Positions 36,447 to 45,998 of a stretch of DNA of 64,000 bases are shown here, in pieces. Source of the stretch: Bacteroidia bacterium (lineage in GTDB: Bacteria > Bacteroidota > Bacteroidia > Chitinophagales > JAUHXS01); assembly GCA_030426955.1 (NCBI GenBank), contig JAUHXS010000004.1, forward strand, positions 1-64,000, read 5' to 3'. Each line of letters starts with the position of its first letter. Position 1 is the first letter of the stretch. Under the pieces are notes generated by a model that did no database searches, was not told the origin of the DNA, and worked only from the letters and a program-made list of their open reading frames with translations. Position numbers and translations under genes: made by a program.

Positions 36447-37901
36447 ATGATACAATTTGATCTACCAAAAGAGAAGTCATCTATTATAAAGGTAATTGGC
36501 GTTGGCGGAGGAGGAAGCAATGCCGTGATTAACATGTATAATCAAGGCATTAAAGGAGTAAACTTCATTATATGCAATACTGATGCACAGGCAATGGATT
36601 TAACTTCTATTCCGAATAAAGTTCAATTAGGTCCAAGTCTTACAGAAGGCAGAGGAGCTGGCTCCTTACCGGAGATTGGTAAAGAAGCAGCGCTAGAGTC
36701 TTTAAGTGAAATACGCGAATACTTAGAGTCTAACACCAAAATGGTCTTCATTACTGCTGGAATGGGCGGTGGCACCGGAACTGGTGGAGCACCTGTTATC
36801 GCTGAGTTAGCTCAAGAAATGGGAATTTTAACCGTTGGTATTGTAACAACTCCTTTCTCTTTTGAGGGCAGAAGGAGACATCAACAAGCAGATGAGGGTT
36901 TGGAAGAATTCAGAAAGCATGTTGACTCGCTATTAGTTGTTTCTAATGATAAGCTTAGAGAGATACACGGCAACTTGAAGCTTTCAGATGCATTTACACA
37001 AGCTGATAATATTCTCACAACAGCAGCGAAAGGAATTGCTGAAATCATAACAGTTACTGGATATGTAAATGTTGACTTTGAGGATGTCAATACTGTAATG
37101 CGAAATAGTGGTGTTGCCATCATGGGATCCGCTATTGCAGAAGGAGAAGATCGTGCCCAAAGAGTGGTGCAAGGAGCATTAGCCTCACCACTATTGAATG
37201 ATAATGACATCAGAGGAGCAAACTATATCCTCCTAAATATTTCCTCCGGCAGTACAGAGGTTACTATGGACGAAATATCCGAAATAACAGACTATATTCA
37301 ATCTGAAGCAGGTAATAGTGCTGACATCATTTGGGGAAATTGCTTTGACGAAAGCTTAGAAGATAAATTGAGCCTAACTATTATTGCTACCGGATTTGAA
37401 GCTGAGCAACATAAGAGAATGGCCAATAAGGTTAATGAAAAAGTAATTCTTCCTTTAGATGACCAGCCAAAGAATGAAACGATTACTGAGGAAACCCCCG
37501 AACAACCAACTTCAACTAGTCAAATAAACTTTGAATTCAATCTGGATAGTAAAAGCACACCTCCTCAAGAGACAAGCAAAACACCTGAGAAGATTGTTGA
37601 CACAAGAAACTTGGACAACCGTCAAACTAATGCTTCGAGGACTAGTCAGACATCAACCGACAACTCCACGGGGAAAAGTCCTAATCTTAGTATGAGGTTG
37701 CGAAACGCCTACTCCATAACTGAGCTAGAAAGACAGCCAGCATATTTAAGGCGCAATATTGAGCTAGATGAAACAAAGCACTCTTCAGAAGCTCCAGATT
37801 TATCTAGGTATAGTCTCAACGAAGAGACAAACCAAGAGGGCGAGGAAGAAAAACCGATATTCAAAAAAAATAATTCCTTTCTACATGACAATGTAGATTA
37901 A
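36447..37901 (+). CDS. ftsZ: Cell division GTPase FtsZ
   Basis: 484 residues, tubulin homologue forming the Z ring. The GTPase domain shows [20 protein letters not shown], the tubulin signature [20 protein letters not shown], and [16 protein letters not shown]. From about residue 325 there is a long, poorly conserved Ser/Thr/Pro/Glu-rich linker (about 140 residues), then the C-terminal segment [15 protein letters not shown], which probably binds FtsA. The extended linker accounts for the length above the 383 of E. coli FtsZ. It is the last classical gene of the cluster. Confidence 0.98.
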   Translation: MIQFDLPKEKSSIIKVIGVGGGGSNAVINMYNQGIKGVNFIICNTDAQAMDLTSIPNKVQLGPSLTEGRGAGSLPEIGKEAALESLSEIREYLESNTKMVFITAGMGGGTGTGGAPVIAELAQEMGILTVGIVTTPFSFEGRRRHQQADEGLEEFRKHVDSLLVVSNDKLREIHGNLKLSDAFTQADNILTTAAKGIAEIITVTGYVNVDFEDVNTVMRNSGVAIMGSAIAEGEDRAQRVVQGALASPLLNDNDIRGANYILLNISSGSTEVTMDEISEITDYIQSEAGNSADIIWGNCFDESLEDKLSLTIIATGFEAEQHKRMANKVNEKVILPLDDQPKNETITEETPEQPTSTSQINFEFNLDSKSTPPQETSKTPEKIVDTRNLDNRQTNASRTSQTSTDNSTGKSPNLSMRLRNAYSITELERQPAYLRRNIELDETKHSSEAPDLSRYSLNEETNQEGEEEKPIFKKNNSFLHDNVD

Positions 37902-37940
37902 CTTTTTATTATATTGTGTATAGATCAATCAGCACGTGTT

Positions 37941-38315
37941 ATGGATAAACTGTATTTAGAAGCTACTTATCAAACTCCAGAAATAACTCTTGATTCTAAT
38001 AGTAACACTTTTAAGATCGAAGGTCATTCCTTGCCAGAAGATGTAGTAGAATTCTATACACCTATCCTTAACTGGCTAGACCAATATATACAGAATCCAT
38101 TAGCAAATACAGAGTTTACTTTTAAATTAAGCTACTATAATTCTGCTAGCTCAAAGATTCTTTTAGACATCGTCAACAAATTAAATGCTATCCACAAAGC
38201 TGGTCAAAAGGTCAAAATTCTTTGGCATTATGCAGAAGATGATGAAGATATGCAACAAGCAGGCGAAGAGTTAGAGGAGTGGGTTGATGTTCCGTTTGAA
38301 TATATTTCTTTCTAG
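37941..38315 (+). CDS. SiaC family (DUF1987) regulatory phosphoprotein
   Basis: 124 residues from the ATG at 37941; an in-frame TTG at 37914 adds nine unconserved residues. Family features are LYLEATYQTPEITLDSNS at the start, FKIEGHSLPEDVVEFYTPIL, and YYNSASSKILLDIVNKLNAI, the segment that holds the phosphorylatable Ser/Thr of SiaC. VKILWHYAEDDEDMQQAGEE ends the domain. In Pseudomonas, SiaC is phosphorylated by the kinase SiaB and dephosphorylated by SiaA, and controls a diguanylate cyclase. A SiaB-like gene lies 2 kb downstream. It follows ftsZ by 39 bases and may be read through from it. Confidence 0.88.
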   Translation: MDKLYLEATYQTPEITLDSNSNTFKIEGHSLPEDVVEFYTPILNWLDQYIQNPLANTEFTFKLSYYNSASSKILLDIVNKLNAIHKAGQKVKILWHYAEDDEDMQQAGEELEEWVDVPFEYISF

Positions 38316-38405
38316 ATTTTAGCTAGCTTAACTTACGAGTTACCGTTTCTCTTTTGGGAACAAATCTGTACAATCTAATGTTGATTTATAGTCATTCCAA
38401 TTAAC

Positions 38406-38436
38406 TTTGAACTAAAGTTCAGAACTATTATCTTTG
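38406..38436 (+). promoter_or_regulatory. paaN promoter (TTTG-N19-TATCTTTG)
   Basis: TTTG at 38406-38409 and TATCTTTG at 38429-38436 are separated by 19 bases and lie 24 bases upstream of the paaN ATG. Both boxes match the Bacteroidota promoter consensus, so paaN is probably transcribed separately from the dcw cluster. Confidence 0.82.
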
Positions 38437-38460
38437 ACTACATAATAAATTATTTAAACT

Positions 38461-40137
38461 ATGTCAGCTACGCTCACACAACAAGATCTTTTCACAAAGC
38501 ATAAAACTATTATTGATAACGCTATCAAAGCTATTCACGATCGAGGCTTTTATGCTCAGTACCCAGAACACCCCAAGCCTTATGGAGAAGAGGCACCTAT
38601 AAATGGAAAAGCTTTTTTTGATGGAGTTCAAAATACCAACTATGATGAATTGTTGCAAGACAACTCTGGAAAATATGAAGGCACAGAAGACTCCCCTTAC
38701 ACTCAGAAACCACTAGGTATAAAATACCCTGTTTCGTCACCTGTAGATTTAGTTGCAAGATCAAAAGAAGCTTTTGAGCAATGGAGAAAAACCAGTGTTG
38801 ACCAAAGAGCCGGTATTCTGGTTGAAACATTAGAGCAAATCAAGAACCGCTTCTTTGATATTGCGTATGCTACAATGCATACAACAGGACAGTCTTTTAT
38901 GATGTCATTTCAAGCATCTGGTCCACATGCCAATGACAGAGCATTAGAGGCCATTGCATTAGGTTATCAAGAATTAACAAGATTTCCTAATGCTGTTGAT
39001 TGGGTTAAGCCAATGGGCAAATTCGATATTAAGTTGTCTAAGAAATATACCCCAGTTCCAAGAGGAATTGGCTTAGTAATTGGATGCTCCACATTCCCTG
39101 TTTGGAATACCGTGCCAGGTATTTATGCCGACTTAATTGCCGGTAATACAGTTATCGTAAAACCGCATCCTAAGGCCATCTTAGCAGCAGCAATTGTGGT
39201 AGCAGAAATTCAAAAAGTATTACAACAAAACGGCCTAAATCCTCATATTGTTCAGCTAGCCGTGGACACTGTTGAGAAACCTATTACAAAACACTTAGCT
39301 GAAAACAGTGCAGTGAAGTTAATAGACTATACAGGTAATTCAAAATTTGGATCAGAACTAGAGAAGCTAGAAGGCAAAACAGTTTTTACAGAGAAAACGG
39401 GTGTAAACTCCGTTATTCTAGATTCGGTTGAATCATTAGAACCTGTTGTGCAAAATCTGGCATTTTCTATTTCTTTGTACTCAGGACAAATGTGTACTGC
39501 ACCGCAAAACTTCTTTGTACCCGAAAGTGGTATCAAAACTGCTGATGGCCAAGTATCTTACGCTGAGTTTGTTGATGCCTTTAAAAATGCGGTCACTGGT
39601 CTGGTGAACCACCCTAAAATGGGAGCAGGAACTCTAGGAGCAGTTCAAAATCCAGATACAGTTAAAAGAACCAACGACGCTTCTTCTTTAGGAGGCAATA
39701 CGGTACTTAATTCTGAGAGTGTTAAAAACGAAGAGTTTGAATCTGCAAGAACTTGCTCTCCGACCATTATAGAAGTGGACGCCAGTGATGAAAAAACTTA
39801 CAAAGAAGAACTCTTTGGACCAATCGTACTCATTATTAAAACAAAAGATACTAAAGAGTCTGTCAAATTAGCCCAAGAGCTTGCTGCTGAACATGGGGCA
39901 ATCACCTGTGCTGCTTACACAACTGATAGCAAGATAGAAAACTATATCGAGGATCAAATGTCATTGGCATATGCTCCTGTATCTTTTAACTTAACTGGCT
40001 TTATATGGGTTAATCAGCATGCTGCATTTTCTGACTTCCACGTTACAGGAGGAAACCCTGCTGGAAATGCGACTTATGTAAATCCCGAATATGTTATTAA
40101 GAGATTTGTTTGGGTAGGACACAGAAAGCTTGCCTAG
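38461..40137 (+). CDS. paaN: PaaN-type aldehyde dehydrogenase family protein
   Basis: 558 residues of the aldehyde dehydrogenase superfamily, matching the PaaN group associated with phenylacetate degradation. Visible signatures are RGIGLVIGCSTFPVWNTVPG, IAGNTVIVKPHPKAILAAAI, and the nucleophile loop LYSGQMCTAPQNFFVPESG with its cysteine. EELFGPIVLIIK and the C-terminal GNPAGNATYVNPEYVIKRF also fit. The precise reaction of PaaN is not settled. No other paa gene is nearby, so a broader CoA-intermediate or aldehyde role is possible. It converges with the SiaB-like gene, leaving 7 bases. Confidence 0.88.
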   Translation: MSATLTQQDLFTKHKTIIDNAIKAIHDRGFYAQYPEHPKPYGEEAPINGKAFFDGVQNTNYDELLQDNSGKYEGTEDSPYTQKPLGIKYPVSSPVDLVARSKEAFEQWRKTSVDQRAGILVETLEQIKNRFFDIAYATMHTTGQSFMMSFQASGPHANDRALEAIALGYQELTRFPNAVDWVKPMGKFDIKLSKKYTPVPRGIGLVIGCSTFPVWNTVPGIYADLIAGNTVIVKPHPKAILAAAIVVAEIQKVLQQNGLNPHIVQLAVDTVEKPITKHLAENSAVKLIDYTGNSKFGSELEKLEGKTVFTEKTGVNSVILDSVESLEPVVQNLAFSISLYSGQMCTAPQNFFVPESGIKTADGQVSYAEFVDAFKNAVTGLVNHPKMGAGTLGAVQNPDTVKRTNDASSLGGNTVLNSESVKNEEFESARTCSPTIIEVDASDEKTYKEELFGPIVLIIKTKDTKESVKLAQELAAEHGAITCAAYTTDSKIENYIEDQMSLAYAPVSFNLTGFIWVNQHAAFSDFHVTGGNPAGNATYVNPEYVIKRFVWVGHRKLA

Positions 40138-40144
40138 AAGGGAA

Positions 40145-41194
40145 TTAGATAACGGTAAAGATAGAATATAGCATTCTATCTTTATCTCTCGGAGTAAAGT
40201 CAAACTCAAAAGGCTCACGGACGTTTTGTGCTATTTCCTCTAGCCCTGAAGTTTCTGTCAATGAATTTTGATCAACCTGCTGTAGTTTTTTTAGTTGTTC
40301 TTTTAAAGGTTCAACTTCCTCGTTTTTGATTACATTGCCGGCACCAATTATAAACTTATTACCCTTTTTCCCCACTGCTAGCAATCCTGTTTGTATACCA
40401 TTACGCTTTAGTGAATGTTTACTTATGTTTTTTAAAAGCTCTATTAGCACTATAGAAACTTTTTTACGCAAAGCAGAATCTTTATCTATTTGACCATCTA
40501 AGTTAGATTCAGCCATATTTAAAATTGATTCAAACGAACCCTTTGACAAGTCACCCTTATAGACTAGAAATAAGTTGTTTTTTATTAATAACTCATGCAG
40601 TGCTTTGTTACTTCTTAGATAATCAGATTTAGCGGTATTGACATCTCCAAGCCCAAGCTGTAAATAAAAGTGATAAAACCCATCTTTTATTTCTTTTATA
40701 TCGTATTTCAGTTTATTTCCCGACTTCCGAGCCATTTCAATAAGCCCCAAGCCTGCTCCTCCTTTATCAGAAAGTTCATTATTAGAAAGCGCATGCATAT
40801 AAAGTTGCTTGAGCTCATCTTTCTCCAACTTGTTAACCTGCTCTAGCTTTTGAACCAACACGTTTGAATCCTCTTCTTTGATGACATTTGCTGAGGATAT
40901 AATAAACGCAGTATCAACTTTTCTAGTTGAAAAGAAGTTGCGACCTACTAATTCTGTTTTTTCTACTTTCTTGTCATGATGTCTGACAATGTTCTGAAAA
41001 CACTCCGCCATTAAAAATGAGGCTTTTTTTCTCATTTTGACAAAGCCATTATCCGCATTGGCTATATTGATCTCGCTTAAACTTATTGCTTTAGAAGTAA
41101 TAGAGTCATTAAACCCTCCTGAGTACAATATGCTAAGATCGTCATCAGCTAGAAGCATGAATAGATTTGACAAAGCTGTGCTTCTGTTTTCCAT
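40145..41194 (-). CDS. SiaB-like kinase with duplicated domain (DUF6272 type)
   Basis: 349 residues made of two similar halves (about 1-185 and 190-349), each like the SiaB/DUF6272 GHKL-type kinase. Half 1 keeps an N-box-like SFLMAECFQNIVRHHDKKVE and an ATP-lid KGGAGLGLIEMARKSG. Half 2 keeps VLIELLKNISKHSLKRNGIQ but has only TSGLEEIAQNVRE where the lid glycines should be, so it is probably inactive. Both halves share a pattern like FIISSANVIKEEDSN and FIIGAGNVIKNEEVE. It probably phosphorylates the SiaC-like protein encoded near 38 kb. A perfect hairpin overlaps its 3' end. Confidence 0.82.
   Translation of the reverse strand: MENRSTALSNLFMLLADDDLSILYSGGFNDSITSKAISLSEINIANADNGFVKMRKKASFLMAECFQNIVRHHDKKVEKTELVGRNFFSTRKVDTAFIISSANVIKEEDSNVLVQKLEQVNKLEKDELKQLYMHALSNNELSDKGGAGLGLIEMARKSGNKLKYDIKEIKDGFYHFYLQLGLGDVNTAKSDYLRSNKALHELLIKNNLFLVYKGDLSKGSFESILNMAESNLDGQIDKDSALRKKVSIVLIELLKNISKHSLKRNGIQTGLLAVGKKGNKFIIGAGNVIKNEEVEPLKEQLKKLQQVDQNSLTETSGLEEIAQNVREPFEFDFTPRDKDRMLYSIFTVI
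40156..40184. terminator. Perfect 12-bp hairpin in the convergent paaN/SiaB-like junction
   Basis: TAAAGATAGAAT (40156-40167) pairs perfectly with ATTCTATCTTTA (40173-40184) around a 5-base loop. It lies 19 bases after the paaN stop and inside the last codons of the opposite gene. It probably ends paaN transcription, though the following T-run is weak. Confidence 0.5.
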
Positions 41195-41260
41195 TAAGTT
41201 TATTTGCTTACGGGAGCTTTTAAAAACTAAAATAAAAGTTTAAATCTATATTAAAATAAA

Positions 41261-41286
41261 AAAGCACGAGAATTACCTCGTGCTTT
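41261..41286 (-). terminator. Intrinsic terminator of the PorP/SprF gene
   Basis: AAAGCACGAG (41261-41270) and CTCGTGCTTT (41277-41286) pair perfectly around a 6-base loop. On the minus strand the stem runs into a T-rich tail (TTTTTTATTTT), 25 bases after the stop codon at 41312. Confidence 0.9.
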
Positions 41287-41311
41287 CTAAACTTAAACTA
41301 AACAAACTCTA

Positions 41312-42457
41312 TTAGAATCTAGGACAAAGTACTTTTCCGTTACTAACTTTAGAACTGAAAGGAGCAATTGCTTGCAGAGCAACTTCTGGCCCACCTCTAA
41401 GTCCTGCTTTAGTTCCTGTTTGAGAATCTTCAGCGAATCTCAAGCTAGAAACTAGCAAGTCATAACTAAAACCAACACTAATATTTCCTACGTCAAGCCT
41501 TGCAGCTGCAATGATCGCATCTGAAGCAATACCAGTAGTGGTAGGATCAACATATTTTCCAACTATTCTCACCCATGGACCGACAGAAAACGCTGTTTCT
41601 ACACCGCCAATATCGCCAAGGATGAATTTAAATGATGTTCCTAAGTTTAACTCAGAAGCAGGTCCTTGCTTCAAGTAAATAACTGAAGGCAACATTGCAA
41701 ATTGATCGTTAAATGTTATTTCACCACCTGCGTGTAATGTTAATTTAGAGTATAATCTTGCACTTACACTAGTACCTCCACCATCTAAGAAGGAAACTGG
41801 GGTTCTGATAAGGTGAGCCATTCCAACACCAGCGTAAACACTTGAAAGTGCATCACTAGGACTTGCGTACCATAGTAAGCCTGAAGAAACATCAAAATTG
41901 TTTACCGATTGGATCAAATTTGCATGATCTACGCTCGTACCTGCAGGAAGGCTATTATAGCTTCCATCCCATAAATTTGGATCGTATTGATCTTCGAAGT
42001 ATAATGCTTGTCCATCAAGCGACCATTGTGCATAAGTACCTTGAATACCAATTGAAACATACTGAGGATTTCTCTTATTTCCTAGTGATTTGTGATAAGA
42101 CATGATTCCACTAAATTCTGTAGGACCGAAAGCAGCATCTCCTGCTTTGTCGCTATATACATAAGCACCTAATCCAACATAATCATCTGCTGGTAAAGAA
42201 CCTCTTAAAATATTTGCATCAAAAGACGCACCAATTGTTCTATATCCTAATCCTGCTGAAGTAGCATGTGTTCCAGCAGCCCATGACCACTGATCTCTCA
42301 TGATAGCATTTACTCGAACTGTACCACCAAAAGCTCCTGTAAGAGCAGGATTCAAGCTCAAAGGAGACATGTAAAATTGAGAGAAATGGAAGTCTTGAGC
42401 TTGAGCACAAAATACCGAAGCGGTAACTCCAAGAATTAAAGTGTAGATTTTTTTCAT
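41312..42457 (-). CDS. PorP/SprF family type IX secretion membrane protein
   Basis: 381 residues with a signal peptide (MKKIYTLILGVTASVFCAQA) and then QDFHFSQFYMSPLSLNPALT with GAFGG, the defining start of the PorP/SprF family. An outer-membrane beta-barrel of alternating strands fills the rest (GLGYRTIGASFDANILRG, VGLGAYVYSDKAGDAAFGP, INVGFSYDLLVS-type strands at the end). PorP is needed for T9SS secretion and its relatives pair with adhesins in gliding bacteria. Multiple paralogs per genome are usual, and no adhesin gene is adjacent, so it may be a stand-alone paralog. It has its own terminator. Confidence 0.93.
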   Translation of the reverse strand: MKKIYTLILGVTASVFCAQAQDFHFSQFYMSPLSLNPALTGAFGGTVRVNAIMRDQWSWAAGTHATSAGLGYRTIGASFDANILRGSLPADDYVGLGAYVYSDKAGDAAFGPTEFSGIMSYHKSLGNKRNPQYVSIGIQGTYAQWSLDGQALYFEDQYDPNLWDGSYNSLPAGTSVDHANLIQSVNNFDVSSGLLWYASPSDALSSVYAGVGMAHLIRTPVSFLDGGGTSVSARLYSKLTLHAGGEITFNDQFAMLPSVIYLKQGPASELNLGTSFKFILGDIGGVETAFSVGPWVRIVGKYVDPTTTGIASDAIIAAARLDVGNISVGFSYDLLVSSLRFAEDSQTGTKAGLRGGPEVALQAIAPFSSKVSNGKVLCPRF

Positions 42458-42577
42458 GTTACTCTAGTTTGTGTTTATTTAGTCTTGTACTACGCAATAT
42501 ATAGAATAAAAACAAAAAAAACAATAGGTGCTATGATATTATTTTAAATAAATTTAGATGTCGATAATAACCAATTG

Positions 42578-43258
42578 TTAATCATTATGCTTCTCTTTCT
42601 TAGGAAAAATTTGTCTATAAACATATCCCAGAAAGACTTTTACTTTAATCATGTACACTGGAGAACTTAATGACTTTCTTACTACTTGTTCCTTATTAAA
42701 GGCAAATCGATAACCTACTCCTGATCCAATACCGATCCATTGAAATACCTTATAATGGCCTGTAATGGATAATTCTAGTATCCCTAGAGGCCGCTCATCG
42801 AAAACCAAACCACTACTATCTATTGCTTCTAATGCGATAGACCCTGCTCCTAATTGCAATGGGATACTGAATTCCCAACGATCATTCTGAAACAAAACAT
42901 ACTCTATATATGGACTGATATACCCAAACTTCAACCTAGTATGGGCTGTATCAACCTCTCCCGTCGAATCTGTGTAAGGTATAGATCTAAAAAAGGGAGA
43001 TGACAAGTCATAAATCCCTAGCCCCAACCTAATCCTGTTATCAAACTCCAAACCGAACTTAAACCCTGAAAGTTTTGCATTTTGATTATTGACAAAAGAC
43101 CTTCTGGCGTCAAAGCTAAATATAAACTTAGGCTTTTGTTTAAGACTGTGACCCAAGGAATCTAAAACTCCAGCCTCTATATTATAACAACTCAAAATTG
43201 TAAAGTATAAAATAAGGAGATTGCTTATTCGAATTAATATTGCTTTTGGATTGCCCAA
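42578..43258 (-). CDS. Probable outer-membrane beta-barrel protein, function unknown
   Basis: 226 residues. An N-terminal hydrophobic segment (ILIRISNLLILYFTILSCYN) acts as a signal sequence. The rest alternates aromatic and polar residues in strand-like runs (FGLEFDNRIRLGLGIYDLSS, LKFGYISPYIEYVLFQNDRW, GIGSGVGYRFAFNKEQVVRK), suggesting an 8-10 strand barrel. The Cys in LSCYN could be a lipobox remnant but the context is weak. No family recognised. The start is 33 bases from the divergent cupin gene. Confidence 0.72.
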   Translation of the reverse strand: MGNPKAILIRISNLLILYFTILSCYNIEAGVLDSLGHSLKQKPKFIFSFDARRSFVNNQNAKLSGFKFGLEFDNRIRLGLGIYDLSSPFFRSIPYTDSTGEVDTAHTRLKFGYISPYIEYVLFQNDRWEFSIPLQLGAGSIALEAIDSSGLVFDERPLGILELSITGHYKVFQWIGIGSGVGYRFAFNKEQVVRKSLSSPVYMIKVKVFLGYVYRQIFPKKEKHND

Positions 43259-43277
43259 CTAGTTTTAGTTATTTTTG
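43245..43277 (+). promoter_or_regulatory. Cupin gene promoter (TTTG-N21-TATTTTTG)
   Basis: TTTG at 43245-43248 and TATTTTTG at 43270-43277, 21 bases apart, end 14 bases before the cupin ATG. The -33 box lies inside the first codons of the divergent gene, so the two starts probably interfere. Confidence 0.7.
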
Positions 43278-43291
43278 CAAAAACGTTTCCG

Positions 43292-43699
43292 ATGGCTAGA
43301 TCACTTGTAATAATAACATTTTTTTTATTTCTCAGCTCAATAGCAATATCCCAGACCGTAGATTTAAAAAATTTACATAATGAAGAGCCTAAGGAAGCTT
43401 ATGATAATATTCACGTCAAAAAACTTCATTCGGATTCGCTCTCCTCTAGTTTTTTGATTTGGATTAAAGACAGGGTTAAGCCTCACAGACATAATTGGCA
43501 TACAGAACAGCTATACGTTGTATCCGGGCAAGGGATTATGACTTTAGGGAAAGAAACTTTTGCAATAAAAAAAGGAGACTACTTTATTATTCAAAAAGGA
43601 AGCATTCACTCAGTTAAAGTTACTTCTGATATACCTCTAAAGGTATTATCTATTCAAAGTCCCGAGTTCTTGGGAAATGATCGGGAGTTCATTGATTAA
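43292..43699 (+). CDS. Secreted cupin-domain protein
   Basis: 135 residues. A signal peptide (SLVIITFFLFLSSIAISQ) is followed by a single small cupin barrel. The metal-site motifs are recognisable as RVKPHRHNWHTEQLYVVSG (His, His, Glu) and FIIQKGSIHSVKV (last His). Such proteins include isomerases, dioxygenases and sugar-binding proteins, so no reaction is assigned. It has a good promoter of its own and no obvious operon partner. Confidence 0.85.
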   Translation: MARSLVIITFFLFLSSIAISQTVDLKNLHNEEPKEAYDNIHVKKLHSDSLSSSFLIWIKDRVKPHRHNWHTEQLYVVSGQGIMTLGKETFAIKKGDYFIIQKGSIHSVKVTSDIPLKVLSIQSPEFLGNDREFID

Positions 43700-43809
43700 A
43701 TCCTAATTAACGTGAATTTATGGACATTTCAATTTGATAATTAAATCTATATTTAATACCCACTACTGGCTAAACCCAGTAGTGGATGTTAGCTAAATCA
43801 TTATAATCT

Positions 43810-43903
43810 GTCATATTGAACGTAGTGAAACCTGCCTGACGGCAAGGCAGGTATCTAACTTTTAGGTATGGTTAAGATAGATGCTTCGTACCTCAGCATG
43901 AAC
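43810..43903. repeat. Intergenic palindromic repeat element
   Basis: The ends (GTCATATTGAACGTAGTGAA and CTTCGTACCTCAGCATGAAC) are imperfect inverted copies, and inside is a perfect hairpin CCTGCCT-GACGGCA-AGGCAGG (43831-43851). I recall similar GTCAT..TGAnnG..GAA / TTCG..CCTCAGCATGAC elements as dispersed repeats in many Bacteroidota genomes. It lies in the 315-base gap between the cupin and parE genes (43700-44014), which otherwise shows nothing recognisable. Confidence 0.65.
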
Positions 43904-44014
43904 AATTTATATTGATTCGACTATAGTTGCTATCAGCTATTCGCTGAAGACTATATTAATAGACGGCAGATAAAACCAGAACTGATTTCTTAGCAATTAA
44001 GACATTATTGATGG

Positions 44015-45865
44015 TTAACTAGCAAACTCAACTACGTCTTTCTCGACTCTAAGGTTTTCAATGATAAAGCCCTGACGATCGGGGGTGTTTTTACCCATAT
44101 AATAACTTAGAATTTTTGAAATAGAGCTTTCTGAGCTTAAAAGTACTGGCTCCAGTCGCATATCTTCTCCAATAAACTCCCCAAATTCTTCAGGAGAAAT
44201 TTCACCCAGCCCTTTAAATCTTGTTATTTCAGGATTACTCCCTAGTTTATTTATAGCTTTTTGTTTTTCTTCTTCACTATAACAATAGATCGTTTCCTTC
44301 TTATTTCTCACTCTAAATAATGGTGTTTCCAATATAAATAGGTGTCCATTCTTGACTAGATCAGGAAAAAACTGCAAAAAGAAAGTCATAATAAGCAAAC
44401 GGATATGCATACCATCTACATCAGCATCAGTGGCAATAACAACACGGTTATATCGTAAATTGTCTAGTCCCTCTTCAATATTTAAAGCATGTTGCAAAAG
44501 GTTGAATTCTTCATTTTCATAAACCACTTTTTTCTTTAAACCAAAAGAGTTAAGCGGCTTGCCTCGTAAACTAAAAACGGCCTGTGTCTCTACATCCCTT
44601 GTTTTTGTAATTGATCCACTAGCCGAGTCTCCCTCCGTAATAAAAATGGTTGTATCCAGCCTTTTTTCGTTTTTATCGTTGGTTAGATGAACACGGCAAT
44701 CCCTTAGCTTTTTGTTATGTAAATTGGCTTTTTTCGCTCTTTGATTGGCAAGTTTCTTAATTCCCGCCATATCCTTACGCTCTCGTTCAGATTGCTGTAT
44801 TCTTTTTAATAGTGCCTCTGCCGCATCAGGATTTTTATGAAGATAATTATCAAAGTGTTTCTTGATAAAGTCACCGACATAGTTTCGGATGGAAGGCTCA
44901 TTCGGACCCATGTTTTGAGAACCCAGCTTGGTCTTGGTTTGAGATTCAAAAACAGGCTCCATCACTCTTAAGCTAATGGCTGCGACAACTGAAGCACGAA
45001 TATCTGAAGCATCAAAATCTTTTTTATAGAAGTCTCTTACTGTCTTAACCAATGCTTCCCTAAAAGCTGCTAAATGCGTTCCTCCTTGTGTAGTATACTG
45101 ACCATTTACAAAGGAGTAGTATTCCTCTCCATATTGACTACCGTGGGTAATCGCTATCTCTATATCATCGGCTTTTAAATGAATGATTGGATAACGTCTG
45201 CTTTCCTCATCAATCTTTCTATCTAAAAGATCTCGAAGACCATTGGGAGAATGAATTTTTTCTCCATTAAAATTGATGGTAAGCCCGGAGTTTAGGTAAG
45301 CATAGTTCCAGATTTGATTACTAACGATGTCACTGATAAATCGATAGTTTTTAAATATCGAGTTATCTGGCATAAATGTAATCGCAGTACCATTCCGCTG
45401 ATTACTCTTATCTAATTTATGATCATTTACTAATTCTCCTTTTTCGAATTCAGCGATTTTTGTTTCTCCATCTCTTACTGACTGAACTTTAAAATAGGTC
45501 GATAAAGCATTTACGGCCTTTGTTCCGACACCATTTAACCCAACTGACTTTTGAAAGGCTTTTGAATCGTACTTTCCTCCTGTATTCATTTTTGACACAC
45601 AGTCAATCACTTTTCCCAGAGGAATACCCCTTCCATAGTCCCTTACATTTACTTTTCCGTCAGAAATTTTAATATCAATAGTACGACCATTGCCCATTAC
45701 AAACTCATCTATCGAATTATCAATTACCTCCTTGAGCAATATATATATACCATCATCAGGGGCACTACCGTCTCCTAATTTACCAATGTACATCCCAGGT
45801 CTTATTCGAATATGCTCTTTCCAATCGAGTGACCTAATATTATCTTCCGTATAATTCTGCGCCAT
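44015..45865 (-). CDS. parE: DNA topoisomerase IV subunit B
   Basis: 616 residues from the ATG at 45865 ([20 protein letters not shown]); an upstream start at 45901 is possible but would precede the conserved N-terminus by 12 residues. The GHKL ATPase has [29 protein letters not shown] and [16 protein letters not shown]; the Toprim domain has [13 protein letters not shown] and [18 protein letters not shown]. The decatenating type II topoisomerase also needs ParC, usually encoded just downstream in this phylum; here the downstream gap and cupin gene follow instead. Confidence 0.95.
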   Translation of the reverse strand: MAQNYTEDNIRSLDWKEHIRIRPGMYIGKLGDGSAPDDGIYILLKEVIDNSIDEFVMGNGRTIDIKISDGKVNVRDYGRGIPLGKVIDCVSKMNTGGKYDSKAFQKSVGLNGVGTKAVNALSTYFKVQSVRDGETKIAEFEKGELVNDHKLDKSNQRNGTAITFMPDNSIFKNYRFISDIVSNQIWNYAYLNSGLTINFNGEKIHSPNGLRDLLDRKIDEESRRYPIIHLKADDIEIAITHGSQYGEEYYSFVNGQYTTQGGTHLAAFREALVKTVRDFYKKDFDASDIRASVVAAISLRVMEPVFESQTKTKLGSQNMGPNEPSIRNYVGDFIKKHFDNYLHKNPDAAEALLKRIQQSERERKDMAGIKKLANQRAKKANLHNKKLRDCRVHLTNDKNEKRLDTTIFITEGDSASGSITKTRDVETQAVFSLRGKPLNSFGLKKKVVYENEEFNLLQHALNIEEGLDNLRYNRVVIATDADVDGMHIRLLIMTFFLQFFPDLVKNGHLFILETPLFRVRNKKETIYCYSEEEKQKAINKLGSNPEITRFKGLGEISPEEFGEFIGEDMRLEPVLLSSESSISKILSYYMGKNTPDRQGFIIENLRVEKDVVEFAS

Positions 45866-45965
45866 AGTTTCTAAAGTACGACTAAATTGCAATCCCATCA
45901 ACTGTTACAAGCCTTATTTTATCAACATATACACAGGTTTTATAGGGATAGTGTATAGGATATCC

Positions 45966-45973
45966 TATATTTG
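45966..45973 (+). promoter_or_regulatory. -7 promoter element TATATTTG for fbp
   Basis: A match to TAnnTTTG located 25 bases before the fbp ATG at 45999. The -33 region shows only TTTT (45938-45941), so the promoter is probably moderate in strength. Confidence 0.55.
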
Positions 45974-45998
45974 CACTAGACTATTACAAGTTAAAACT

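Noticed and set aside
45951-45998. Longer fructose bisphosphatase starting at 45951
   Set aside because: The extension overlaps the -7 promoter box and is not part of the conserved protein.
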